A DNA stretch of 52,070 nt from Rhizobium sp. BK418 (GTDB taxonomy: Bacteria > Pseudomonadota > Alphaproteobacteria > Rhizobiales > Rhizobiaceae), in contig NZ_SLZK01000015.1 in assembly GCF_004341105.1 (NCBI RefSeq), forward strand, positions 1 through 52,070, in the 5' to 3' direction. The notes beneath the pieces are model-generated. The model made no database searches. It was not told where the DNA came from and was given only the letters and a program-made list of their open reading frames with translations. The first letter of the stretch is position 1. Each line of letters opens with the position of its first letter. This document shows positions 35,369-42,297 of the stretch, one piece after another. The position numbers and the translations under genes were made by a program.

Positions 35369-35514
35369 GAACACCCCTTACACATAACGGCGTGGTAGGC
35401 GGACGCAAATTCCATCGGGGGAATCAGCCAAGAAGGCATCCATTCGCAACCCGGGTACATCGACCACTGGCTCATGCCGCACCTGCCGCAGTCCAAAAAG
35501 ACGAAATTGGCAAT

Positions 35515-35769
35515 ATGACAACATATGCTTGGGAACATCCGCGGGACTCCCGAGTTCCCGCGTACATGGTCACCGACATAAAAGAGCTGATAGATCAACT
35601 GCGTGATCCAGCGCGGGTTTATCCTGTCCCTGGCGACGCCACGGCCGCGGCGAAGATTGCGGCACTTTTGGCGAATGCTGCCATTGTCGGAAAGGCACCC
35701 CTGAGCACCGTTGACGTTCTTAAGGACACGGCAACCAAATTGGTCGACAGATCTCAGCTTCTGAGCTGA
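35515..35769 (+). CDS. Small hypothetical protein (84 aa)
   Basis: An 84-residue soluble protein (MTTYAWEHPRDSRVPAYMVT, then DIKELIDQLRDPARVYPVPG and AAKIAALLANAAIVGKAPLS). I do not recognise it. Codon use is like that of real genes in the window, but the ribosome site is poor and the opposite strand is open too. The start at 35515 is a guess; an open extension begins at 35392 in IS-remnant DNA. Confidence 0.45.
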   Translation: MTTYAWEHPRDSRVPAYMVTDIKELIDQLRDPARVYPVPGDATAAAKIAALLANAAIVGKAPLSTVDVLKDTATKLVDRSQLLS

Positions 35770-35869
35770 GACCATCGCCCATCATCATGTGGTTGAGCAC
35801 AAGCCGATCGCCTTCGGTAGCTTTAGCCGGGGCAAAGCTACCAGACCACCGCCGCTCTAGAGGGCGTGA

Positions 35870-36166
35870 TCAGTGAACGCGACTCTTCGGTGTTATGCCT
35901 TGCACCGCTTCTCGATGCCGGCCAGGGAAACTTATAACGTTCGGCTGCATACCCGGCCTATTGAAGTTCCGGTAGAGAGCGTCAGCAAGTTGAGCCGGCT
36001 GCCGCAGGCCTTGACGGAAGAGCCTGATTATAAGCTTGGCGGCAACATTGAGTTCACCCTTCGGGTTCCCCGAGATAGTGCCTGTATAGCCGCAGGCCGC
36101 GAGAACGCCGTCGAGCATTTTGAGGTCTTTGGCTTTCAGATTAGTCGTATCAATAGTGGAAGACAT
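35870..36166 (-). CDS. Small hypothetical protein (98 aa)
   Basis: A 98-residue soluble protein starting MSSTIDTTNLKAKDLKMLDG, with a predicted helix KGELNVAAKLIIRLFRQGLR and a basic C-terminus. The ATG at 36166 has AAAGGAGGAC just before it, an excellent ribosome site, so the gene is probably real. Similar short proteins are common on rhizobial replicons; function unknown. Confidence 0.65.
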   Translation of the reverse strand: MSSTIDTTNLKAKDLKMLDGVLAACGYTGTISGNPKGELNVAAKLIIRLFRQGLRQPAQLADALYRNFNRPGMQPNVISFPGRHREAVQGITPKSRVH

Positions 36167-36373
36167 GTCAGTCCTCCTTTCGGTGAGGGCGAAGCGCATA
36201 GGCCTCAATCGGCAGCGCCCACTAAATGACTACCGAGAACTTCAACCTGCGCTCAATCGTGGATCATAGCAAGTGAATTCAAGGAGGATCAATCTCGTCT
36301 CTCTCGAAAAGTGTGCGGGCCCGCCCCACAAAAAGCCATATGTATAACTCTGCCCATTATCAAATGCCGCCTA

Positions 36374-36402
36374 CCAAGGAGCCTCTCCTTGGTCGGAGAG
36401 GC
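36374..36402 (+). promoter_or_regulatory. Two mutually exclusive hairpins covering a ribosome-binding site
   Basis: CCAAGGAG (36374-36381) pairs with CTCCTTGG (36385-36392), or alternatively GCCTCTCC (36381-36388) pairs with GGAGAGGC (36395-36402). All arms are perfect. The second structure covers GGAGAGG, the ribosome site for the ATG at 36409; the first frees it. This looks like a translational switch or RNA thermometer. Confidence 0.5.
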
Positions 36403-36408
36403 AGCGCC

Positions 36409-36714
36409 ATGTCAGCGCCTGCCCGCGTTCCCCGTGCTTATTTTTTGCAGGCCATGATTTCCGGTCATCGGGCCCTATATTTTCAATACCGGCGCAGACC
36501 ACCGCACACCGGGCGCCCTCCCGCAAATGATGTCGCAATGGCATATGAAGCAGACATGGTGATAGTGTGGGATCAGGTCTCACGAGGAGTAGCGGTGGTC
36601 TTTCGGGGCAAGCCGCACTATCTGGATGGGCCTTTCCCGGATAAAAAGACTGCAATCCGTGCTGCAGAACGGTATTGCTCCCGCCAGGGTTGGCGTGACG
36701 CAATCGTCAAATGA
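36409..36714 (+). CDS. Small hypothetical protein (101 aa) behind a switch-like leader
   Basis: A 101-residue soluble protein; the C-terminal half (MVIVWDQVSRGVAVVFRGKP, then KKTAIRAAERYCSRQGW) looks like a compact alpha/beta domain. I do not recognise it. I chose the ATG at 36409 (MSAPARVPRA) because GGAGAGG stands seven bases before it; longer and shorter starts exist (36313, 36541). The ribosome site lies in the alternative hairpins at 36374-36402, which suggests control of translation. Confidence 0.55.
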   Translation: MSAPARVPRAYFLQAMISGHRALYFQYRRRPPHTGRPPANDVAMAYEADMVIVWDQVSRGVAVVFRGKPHYLDGPFPDKKTAIRAAERYCSRQGWRDAIVK

Positions 36715-36922
36715 TTTCCGGCATCTGTCTCGTCATCATTGGAGCGAGAACGAATACGCGCACGGTCTGCTCGCTTGCCAGGCGGAACGAGTCTGAGAAA
36801 AAGAGAAAATATAAACGTCACCGACCGAAGCTTCATCCGAAAATTCGATCGGTACCGTTCCCGGATGGGGCTGGATGTCTCTGACTGCTCCCTTCTGGAG
36901 CGTTAGTGACAGGAGGGGTCGA

Positions 36923-37108
36923 TTATTCCGAAAACAGCACTGTCCTCGATGCGCTTGTGGTGACCTTGTAGAAGCGACTGGTCCCCAATGCCTGACCGGC
37001 CACATCGATGCGGTCTTTGAGTTGAAAGGTTTCGAGCGGTTCGGCACGCGCGCTGATCGGCTGGGCGGCGACCAGCGCAAACAGCAGTGTTCGAATTGAT
37101 TTCGACAT
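36923..37108 (-). CDS. Small exported protein (61 aa)
   Basis: A 61-residue product with an apparent Sec signal (MSKSIRTLLFALVAAQPISA, cleavage near ARAEP) and a short mature part (LETFQLKDRIDVAGQALGTS). GGGAGA precedes the ATG at 37108. Probably a small periplasmic protein; function unknown. Confidence 0.5.
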   Translation of the reverse strand: MSKSIRTLLFALVAAQPISARAEPLETFQLKDRIDVAGQALGTSRFYKVTTSASRTVLFSE

Positions 37109-37203
37109 GATGTCTCCCGAAAAGGCACCCCGCGCACACATTCAAACCAATAGCGAGGGAAATCCCCAGCTCCAGCGCCATGGAGGTAGATCCGATGAGC
37201 TCC

Positions 37204-37458
37204 CTAGCGACAAGCCTTAACGCGCAACAGGTAATCCATAGCGCGACGTCTCCTGTCATAAATCCTCGCGAGGAGCGCGTTATCCGGTTCCGCTAGGAAA
37301 CAGTTGACCCGATACGCCTCGACAATCGCCGTCTGACTGACGAGCTGGCGAGTTACTTTGTCGACCCTGTTTTCCGCGAACTTTAGATTTTTCTTTTGGG
37401 AACGATGATTTTTCATCTGCTTGATTGGCGAGAAAGCCATCTGGCTTCGGTCGTTCAT
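37204..37458 (-). CDS. Small basic hypothetical protein (84 aa)
   Basis: An 84-residue arginine/lysine-rich protein (MNDRSQMAFSPIKQMKNHRS, then VDKVTRQLVSQTAIVEAYRV and RIYDRRRRAMDYLLRVKACR). The ATG has AGGAGG nine bases upstream. The charge suggests nucleic-acid binding, but no fold is recognised. Confidence 0.55.
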   Translation of the reverse strand: MNDRSQMAFSPIKQMKNHRSQKKNLKFAENRVDKVTRQLVSQTAIVEAYRVNCFLAEPDNALLARIYDRRRRAMDYLLRVKACR

Positions 37459-37592
37459 CTGAAAGACCTCCTCTTTTGTTTTAAGGGTGTGAACTGGCGG
37501 TCAAGACGCTCAAGACGGATTGGGCACCATGTTCCGCAATATTGGCGAACGAACTCGGCTGATCGCTAAAGCCACCACGATCAGCACTGGCG

Positions 37593-37814
37593 TTAGCGGA
37601 GTTGCGAGATCCCGAGTTTGATGACCTTGATCAAATCCGCCATCCGCTGACCGCGGCTATTCTGGTATTCTTCCAAGGTAGGGGTGCTGAGGGTGGCATC
37701 GGCGAGCGCAGAAATCTGATCGTCTTGCACTGCCCTGGCGCCCAAAGCCCAGATCCGGTCAACGAGGAGCCGGTCTAATTCTTGATCTGGCATATGATCC
37801 ACTGGCTTGGTCAT
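37593..37814 (-). CDS. Small hypothetical protein (73 aa)
   Basis: A 73-residue helical soluble protein (MTKPVDHMPDQELDRLLVDR, ending DLIKVIKLGISQLR). There is no clear ribosome site. It may be real, as the codon pattern is normal for the window, but support is thin. Confidence 0.35.
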   Translation of the reverse strand: MTKPVDHMPDQELDRLLVDRIWALGARAVQDDQISALADATLSTPTLEEYQNSRGQRMADLIKVIKLGISQLR

Positions 37815-37991
37815 GAAGAGGGAATTTAATTTTCATCGAAGGCTCGGTCAAATCATAGGGATCGTCACCACAAGGATGCCGATTAGCGCAGCTGTAAGCA
37901 CCGATGTTTCGATCAAGAAGATTGTGATTTGCCGTCCTGTCAGCCCGGGAAAAAACTGCTGCATGATCTTGCCTCGTGTAAAAAATTTATT

Positions 37992-38129
37992 CTACAATGG
38001 TACCGTACCATTGTTTTGCGCAAAATATTTTTTTATTTTCGTAAATACTAAAGTTTTTAATGAGGTGTCTGCCTTACAGCTGCGCTCGGCTTCAGCCTTG
38101 ATCATCTGAATAAACTCGGAGTTGGCCAT
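37992..38129 (-). CDS. Tiny lysine-rich protein (45 aa) ending in an inverted repeat
   Basis: A 45-codon frame from ATG 38129 (MANSEFIQMIKAEAERSCKA, then TSLKTLVFTKIKKYFAQNNG) to TAG at 37992. GAGGCGG stands before the ATG. The last codons and the stop lie in the 21-base inverted repeat at 37994-38014, which is followed on this strand by a T-rich stretch, so gene end and terminator overlap. The DNA here is AT-rich compared with its neighbours. Confidence 0.45.
   Translation of the reverse strand: MANSEFIQMIKAEAERSCKADTSLKTLVFTKIKKYFAQNNGTVPL
37994..38014. repeat. Perfect 21-base inverted repeat at a tiny gene's end
   Basis: ACAATGGTAC and GTACCATTGT are exact arms around one C. On the minus strand it is followed by AGAATAAATTTTTT, which would make a terminator; it might also be a protein-binding site. 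Confidence 0.6.
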
Positions 38130-38223
38130 GATCCGCCTCGTAAAGAGACGCGTTCGCTAATGGACGTAACCGCCATCGGGAATAATCGATCTGCACTGAT
38201 AACGCATTCGACTTTCCCGAACA

Positions 38224-38421
38224 TTAGTCTCTCATTGCAGTAGCCAAACGTAGCGGTCCGTAGCCCCGACCGCCCCCTTGTCTGTCAATCACCGCTTGCG
38301 CCTCGTCGGTGATCAAATCCCTGAAATCGTAACTGTCCCTCACCGTGTGAACGGCGCCGTTCGCGCGGATGAAAAGTAGCAGCGATGCGCGCTGTCGAGC
38401 TGCAGTGTGGAACCGATTCAT
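38224..38421 (-). CDS. Small hypothetical protein (65 aa)
   Basis: A 65-residue soluble protein (MNRFHTAARQRASLLLFIRA, then TVRDSYDFRDLITDEAQAVI). AGGGGA lies six bases before the ATG at 38421. It stands just beyond the minus-strand terminator at 38490-38513. Function unknown. Confidence 0.45.
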   Translation of the reverse strand: MNRFHTAARQRASLLLFIRANGAVHTVRDSYDFRDLITDEAQAVIDRQGGGRGYGPLRLATAMRD

Positions 38422-38489
38422 GGATTGTCCCCTGGTCCCAGCAGAAAAACACGGTGCCGGCGGGAGGTCTAACCCTCACATGCGAGGGG

Positions 38490-38513
38490 AAAAAGGAGCC
38501 CGCCGAAGCGGGC
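38490..38513 (-). terminator. Intrinsic terminator, minus strand
   Basis: GCCCGC (38498-38503) and GCGGGC (38508-38513) form a 6-bp stem; on the minus strand the loop is TTCG, the extra-stable tetraloop, and it is followed by TCC and five T. This is the clearest intrinsic terminator in the window. Confidence 0.75.
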
Positions 38514-38762
38514 GAGTTCGGGCAGTTAGGACGGGCCGCCCGACTGCTGTGAAGGCTGGTGATCTGAACTAACCTTCGTCGTGCGACCCAAGTGTCATAC
38601 GTCGCGGCGTTACGAAAGTTCCCGGTGCCACCATTATTTTTGGCTGAAGGCAGAGGCCCGGTCCCTCGTGCTGACCGGGCCTCCCCTTTGCCACCTCGTC
38701 AGGGTGAGCGTGGCGGCGCCCAGTATCTCGAACGTCGTTGAACGTCAATCACCGGCCGCTCA
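38514..38762. ncRNA. Gap between two terminators; possible small RNA
   Basis: No coding frame is convincing. The plus strand ends in a 10-bp hairpin with CCCCTTT (38653-38683), although no gene precedes it on that strand, which leaves a plus-strand small RNA of roughly 100-150 bases as a possible source. No promoter could be pinned down. Confidence 0.25.
38653..38683 (+). terminator. 10-bp hairpin, terminator-like on plus strand
   Basis: GAGGCCCGGT (38653-38662) and ACCGGGCCTC (38674-38683) pair perfectly with an 11-base loop, followed by CCCTTTG. There is no gene on the plus strand for it to end. Confidence 0.5.
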
Positions 38763-39113
38763 TCATTTGGGCGGCCTTCTGCATGCCGGATCGAATGCGC
38801 GCCGCCTTGAAGTCTCGGATACTGAGCGAGCCCGCGATGCTGTTGAATTGTGGGGAGAGGTCCAGCCTGGCGTTTGATGGGATTGGAATCTAGAGTCAGG
38901 AAAATCGGCAGCTGCAAATATGTCCCGATAATCAGCTTTAGTTGACCTGATGCGTGCTAAACGCTCATGGGGCTGCGTCGGTGCATCGAGTCGGGCAAGG
39001 TATTCAGCACGGATTTCCGGGCTTATTGTGAAGATAGTACGGTCGCGCAGCACCTCCCTCGGCTCGCGCTCGGAAGCCGCCAACATGAAATCCGCTGGCT
39101 TTGCCCTCTTGTC
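38763..39113 (-). pseudogene. DUF1778 (TacA-like) antitoxin remnant
   Basis: The frame opens just after a TAA (39114-39116) and gives KRAKPADFMLAASEREPREV, then LRDRTIFTISPEIRAEYLAR and LDAPTQPHERLARI, the second half of DUF1778 antitoxins of the TacA group. The ribbon-helix-helix start is missing and the C-terminus runs on by about 50 unrelated residues. No GNAT toxin partner is visible. Probably inactive. Confidence 0.6.
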
Positions 39114-39480
39114 TTAGGTGGCAAAGCTTACCAGCGTAAGGACAATCTGACCAAGCACTCGAGCCACGACCTCAAGGCTACGGGGCAGGATATGCCTCGA
39201 AGACTTCATTACGATCAGCTCGACAACCTGACGGCCAACCGTGGACTTTGATGGAATGCGCCGTGGCATTGGCAAACAACGGCGAGCGCTATTTATAAGT
39301 CTAATGGTTCGACTAATGGGGAAACAAACTATCTGGGCGCTTTCAGCGTCGCGGCCTGCCGAATATATAGCAAAGCGGAAAATCTCAGTCATACGATCGT
39401 GCAGGGCTGCGGTGCCTTATGGGATCCGTGTCTGTCAGAGCGATCTTGTCGTGGCCAGGGGCAAGGTCATATAAGGCGCG

Positions 39481-40089
39481 ATGACGTATGATTCAAAGAT
39501 TTTCGTCGGCCTCAAACCGACCCGAAAAAAGCCGGCTGAACATCGCGACTCAATCGGCCCGGGATGCCAATGGGATGGATGCGACAAACAAGGCAACTTT
39601 CGCGCCCCAGTGGGAGCGGACGCTGAGGGGCTATACCTGCTTTTTTGTCGTAATCACGCCAAAAAATATAGCGAAGGCTACAATTACGTGACCAAACTGT
39701 CGAACCCTGTGACGGCCCGCTATCAGAGGGAAGCGGCCAGTGGCAGCCGCCCCAGTTGGGGCGTCAGAATCAATCACACTTTTGAAACTCCCCTCCCCTC
39801 CTCAGTTCGCTCCGGAACTGCGAAGACCATTAATGCGCGAAAAAGCACTGCACAAAACCAAGCAGCTAAGGCGGCCCTTCAATCTCGCAAACTCAAAGTA
39901 CTGGAAGCAAAAGCATTTGAAACGCTCGGCCTTTCGCCGAACGCTACGCCGGATGAAATCAGAAGCCGTTATAAGCAGAGGCTCAAGATGCACCACCCCG
40001 ACGCAAACGACGGGGACCGCTCGGCCGAGGAAGCTCTTCGGGCGACGATCGACGCCCATAAAATCCTGAAGCTAAACGGCTTCTGTTAG
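39481..40089 (+). CDS. J-domain (DnaJ-like) protein with an N-terminal cysteine/histidine segment
   Basis: A 202-residue protein. The C-terminal 65 residues form a J-domain: AFETLGLSPNATPDEIRSRY, then KQRLKMHHPDAN with the essential HPD tripeptide. The N-terminal part has GCQWDGCDKQGNFRAP and FCRNHAKKYSEGYNY, possibly a small zinc-binding site. J-proteins of this layout recruit DnaK to specific clients; the partner is unknown. AAGGCGCG immediately precedes the ATG. It is convergent with the parDE remnant. Confidence 0.85.
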   Translation: MTYDSKIFVGLKPTRKKPAEHRDSIGPGCQWDGCDKQGNFRAPVGADAEGLYLLFCRNHAKKYSEGYNYVTKLSNPVTARYQREAASGSRPSWGVRINHTFETPLPSSVRSGTAKTINARKSTAQNQAAKAALQSRKLKVLEAKAFETLGLSPNATPDEIRSRYKQRLKMHHPDANDGDRSAEEALRATIDAHKILKLNGFC

Positions 40090-40263
40090 GCGCGATACCC
40101 CTGGACGCGGTGATCCGATCAGGATCAACCGCCAGATCGCCTAATGCGGGGACGAGCAAATGTTCATAGCGTAACCGCGCCAGTTCACCGAGGCGTTCAT
40201 GAGTGTGGGCGAGAAGCTCAATGATATCGGCTTGTGCTGCCGCAGAAGACGAAAATCGGCCAT
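40090..40263 (-). pseudogene. parE: parE toxin pseudogene, frameshifted and truncated
   Basis: Begins ATGGCCGATTTTCG six bases beyond the parD stop, but the ParE protein pattern (SAAAQADIIELLAHTHERLG, then ELARLRYEHLLVPALGDLAV) lies in the other frame, so a one-base shift occurs within the first ten codons. After about 60 residues it loses the ParE C-terminal strands that hold the active basic residues, and runs into the convergent J-domain gene. The toxin is very probably dead. Confidence 0.75.
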
Positions 40264-40268
40264 TGCTT

Positions 40269-40562
40269 CTAAATGCCGGCCTTGCGTGTCTGTTTTTCAG
40301 CTTCGCACCCAAGCCCGCTGATGAAGCTTCGAACCCGGTCGGCGGGCACGTCGGCAAACCGCCCCTCATCGAGATCGGTAAAGCCGATGCGCGCCGCCTC
40401 CCGCAAAGCCTCCAATTTTGCTGCGTCGTAGGCCTCACGCTGTTCAATCAAGCGCAAGCCTTCGCGCATGACTTCACTTGCGTTCTGGTAGCGTCCGGAT
40501 TTCACCAGCCGGTCGATAACCGCTTCGTGATGTTCGGTGAGGACGACATTGCGTGTCGACAT
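40269..40562 (-). CDS. parD: ParD-type antitoxin (ribbon-helix-helix), CC2985-like
   Basis: A 97-residue antitoxin: MSTRNVVLTEHHEAVIDRLV and SGRYQNASEVMREGLRLIEQ form the ribbon-helix-helix DNA-binding part and the rest (KLEALREAARIGFTDLDEGR) is the flexible toxin-binding arm. GGGGA precedes the ATG at 40562. Its parE partner downstream is broken, so this is an orphan antitoxin that may still repress its own promoter or block related toxins elsewhere. Confidence 0.85.
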   Translation of the reverse strand: MSTRNVVLTEHHEAVIDRLVKSGRYQNASEVMREGLRLIEQREAYDAAKLEALREAARIGFTDLDEGRFADVPADRVRSFISGLGCEAEKQTRKAGI

Positions 40563-40709
40563 CTTGAATTCCCCAATTGGCTGTCGCGATCTCAGACTGC
40601 CTCTGCGATGGCATAATATGCCAATCGCGAAACGGATTTCAAGCCGGGGACTCAGCTGCGGGCAATAGAGCCGGATGGAGCCGGCACCGTCATCCGGCAA
40701 TCTTATACG

Positions 40710-40723
40710 ATGATCGCGATCAT
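40710..40723. promoter_or_regulatory. Perfect 14-base palindrome near a TATATAAG stretch
   Basis: ATGATCGCGATCAT, fully self-complementary, directly followed by ATATAAG. It is about 150 bases upstream of parD and could be an operator, although autorepression sites of ParD usually lie closer to the gene. Confidence 0.35.
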
Positions 40724-40824
40724 ATATAAGCTACACGGTAGCGCCATTAAGCAGCGCCGCCCGTGGTGCTTACGGATCAACCAGATTCAACCACATAGTC
40801 CTGCTGCAACAACCGAGGCAGAAG

Positions 40825-40845
40825 TTGCCACTTTGTCGGTGGCAA
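40825..40845. other. 7-bp hairpin
   Basis: TTGCCAC (40825-40831) and GTGGCAA (40839-40845) pair around TTTGTCG. It lies about 100 bases beyond the stop of the DUF982 gene and may end its transcript. Confidence 0.35.
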
Positions 40846-40942
40846 TCAGCATCGAATAGGGACGGGGATCATCCGCGGATTATATCAGCGAATTCTAAAG
40901 AAATAGTATTTCAGGTCGGAAGCATGGTAGCATCGGTAACTG

Positions 40943-41302
40943 TCACCTTACCGGGTGCATTTCCTCCTGTGTGACGACCTCCAACTGCCCCGCTTCGGTC
41001 ATTGACCGGTTGCCCGCCTTCGTCTCATCCATGTCATCGGGCAGGATGTGCATCTTCGATGCATGAGCTGCCTCGACGAAGGCTTTACGAGCGATTTCAG
41101 GATCGAGATAAAGCTGCATGGCCTCCATCGCGGTCGCCAATGCGCGGTGAAATGTTTCAGTATCATTTTCCAGATGCGGCCATCGCTCACTTAGAAGGAA
41201 ACCGGCAAGGTCCTCGACGCTGGACGCCTGCCGATACTTCGCCATGCCGTCGATCTCGACGTGAAGCGGGCGGATCGGTGTTGAGCTCTGAAGATCGTCC
41301 AT
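40943..41302 (-). CDS. DUF982 family protein
   Basis: A 119-residue protein matching the DUF982 pattern known from rhizobia: a short beta start (PLHVEID), SVEDLAGFLLSERWPHLEND, an alanine-rich helix FHRALATAMEAMQLYLDPEI and ARKAFVEAAHASKMHILPDD, which is the family's hallmark end, then a variable tail. GAGAGGGACC precedes the ATG. Function of the family is unknown; copies are abundant on rhizobial plasmids. Confidence 0.8.
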   Translation of the reverse strand: MDDLQSSTPIRPLHVEIDGMAKYRQASSVEDLAGFLLSERWPHLENDTETFHRALATAMEAMQLYLDPEIARKAFVEAAHASKMHILPDDMDETKAGNRSMTEAGQLEVVTQEEMHPVR

Positions 41303-41613
41303 GACGCGGTCCCTCTCGATATCTCGACAGAGTCACATGGGTCACCGGTCGAACGAGTCGAGTCGGAGATTGCGGAATCGGCAGAAGACGCAATCGGTCG
41401 GCTAGCTTATCGTCTGAAATGGATCGTCAGGAAACACAGGGCGGCTGTCGAACCTTCGAGATTGCGCCCGTCAGACGGAAATGCAGGTGACGACGCTCTG
41501 CGCCCTCGCCTGCCAGCTGCCTGGCGTAGACGACACAGTCACGGGCTTTGCTTGCCTGCCATCAACGGTCGGTCTATGAGTCGCTCCTGAAAATCCAAAT
41601 CGTGGAGAGTTTC
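41303..41613. promoter_or_regulatory. Leader region before the cold-shock gene
   Basis: About 310 bases without a gene between divergent DUF982 and CspA genes. A small hairpin (GCCAG/CTGGC at 41512-41525) is the only structure noticed. Long leaders are usual for cold-shock genes; a cold-responsive role here is inferred from the family. Confidence 0.35.
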
Positions 41614-41817
41614 GTGGCGAATGGCACAGTGAAGTTTTTCAATCAGGACAAGGGTTTCGGCTTCATCGCTCCGGATAATGGCGGCCCTGATGTCTTCGTT
41701 CATATCTCCGCAGTCCAAGGCGGCGGCTCGCTGCGCGATGGCCAGGCCGTCAGCTATGACCTCGGTCAGGATCGCAAGACTGGAAAATCCAGGGCCGAGA
41801 ATGTCCGGCCTACCTGA
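41614..41817 (+). CDS. cspA: Cold-shock protein (CspA family)
   Basis: A 67-residue OB-fold protein that binds single-stranded nucleic acid. Both RNA-binding motifs are present: KFFNQDKGFGFI (RNP1) and DVFVHISA (RNP2), and the end DRKTGKSRAENVRP is typical of the alphaproteobacterial type. The start is GTG at 41614 with GGAGA before it; the frame is open upstream to 41548 but that part does not match the family. Confidence 0.93.
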   Translation: MANGTVKFFNQDKGFGFIAPDNGGPDVFVHISAVQGGGSLRDGQAVSYDLGQDRKTGKSRAENVRPT

Positions 41818-42127
41818 TTACCAGGACGAGGGCGACATGTAAGCGAACGGCTCGCGCGCCTCTAGGGATGCTCCAGCTTGAATTCGCGCCATCTGACCAT
41901 GGACCCGTCGAAGGCTCGTAATGGCTCGGATTCCGGCGTCGACCGCCACGAAGACTGTGGCAATTTCGAATTTGGCTGTGCACAGGACCACATTTGCACT
42001 GGTCGATCGGACCCGCTCGTCACTAGCCCTCATCTGAATCCTTCGCTCGTTCGGTGTTGCAATTCCGCACTCGACACGTGTCATTCCCGGTGGTTCAATT
42101 TTTGCTGTTGGGAGAGGGAAGGCCGCG
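41818..42127. other. Gap without recognised gene
   Basis: About 310 bases between CspA and the tiny membrane protein; open frames on both strands lack recognisable sequence or ribosome sites. Confidence 0.4.
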
Positions 42128-42256
42128 ATGATGTACGAGTGGAACGAGGCGAAGGCCCGCAGGCAGTACCTGATCAAGTTTGCGACCATATGGGTGGCTG
42201 CTGTTGCGCTGGGAAGTCTGCCGGTTTGGTGGTTGGTCCAGAAGACCACGTTCTAA
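42128..42256 (+). CDS. Tiny single-pass membrane protein (42 aa)
   Basis: MMYEWNEAKARRQYLIKFAT followed by a hydrophobic helix (IWVAAVALGSLPVWWLV) and a short QKTTF tail: one predicted membrane segment with a charged cytoplasmic head. The ribosome site GAGAGGGAAGG before the ATG at 42128 is excellent. Not recognised; small membrane proteins like this often modulate larger membrane partners. Confidence 0.55.
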   Translation: MMYEWNEAKARRQYLIKFATIWVAAVALGSLPVWWLVQKTTF

Positions 42257-42297
42257 GTTTCCAACCGCAATGATTGGAGCCAGGGGGGCAACGGCGC

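Larger units (their letters stand above)
40563..40942. other. AT-rich intergenic region with two inverted repeats
   Basis: Nothing coding seen. It contains the 14-base palindrome at 40710-40723 and the hairpin at 40825-40845 and presumably holds the promoter of parD. Confidence 0.5.

Noticed and set aside
35332..35775. 147-codon minus-strand frame opposite the small gene at 35515
   Set aside because: No ribosome site, unusual cysteine/serine-rich composition and extension into IS66 remnant DNA.
36374..36402. Treating the CCAAGGAG hairpin as a terminator
   Set aside because: No T run follows and the alternative pairing with the ribosome site fits better as a translational switch.
39114..39392. 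92-codon minus-strand frame next to the DUF1778 remnant
   Set aside because: No recognisable fold, no ribosome site, and the opposite strand is equally open.
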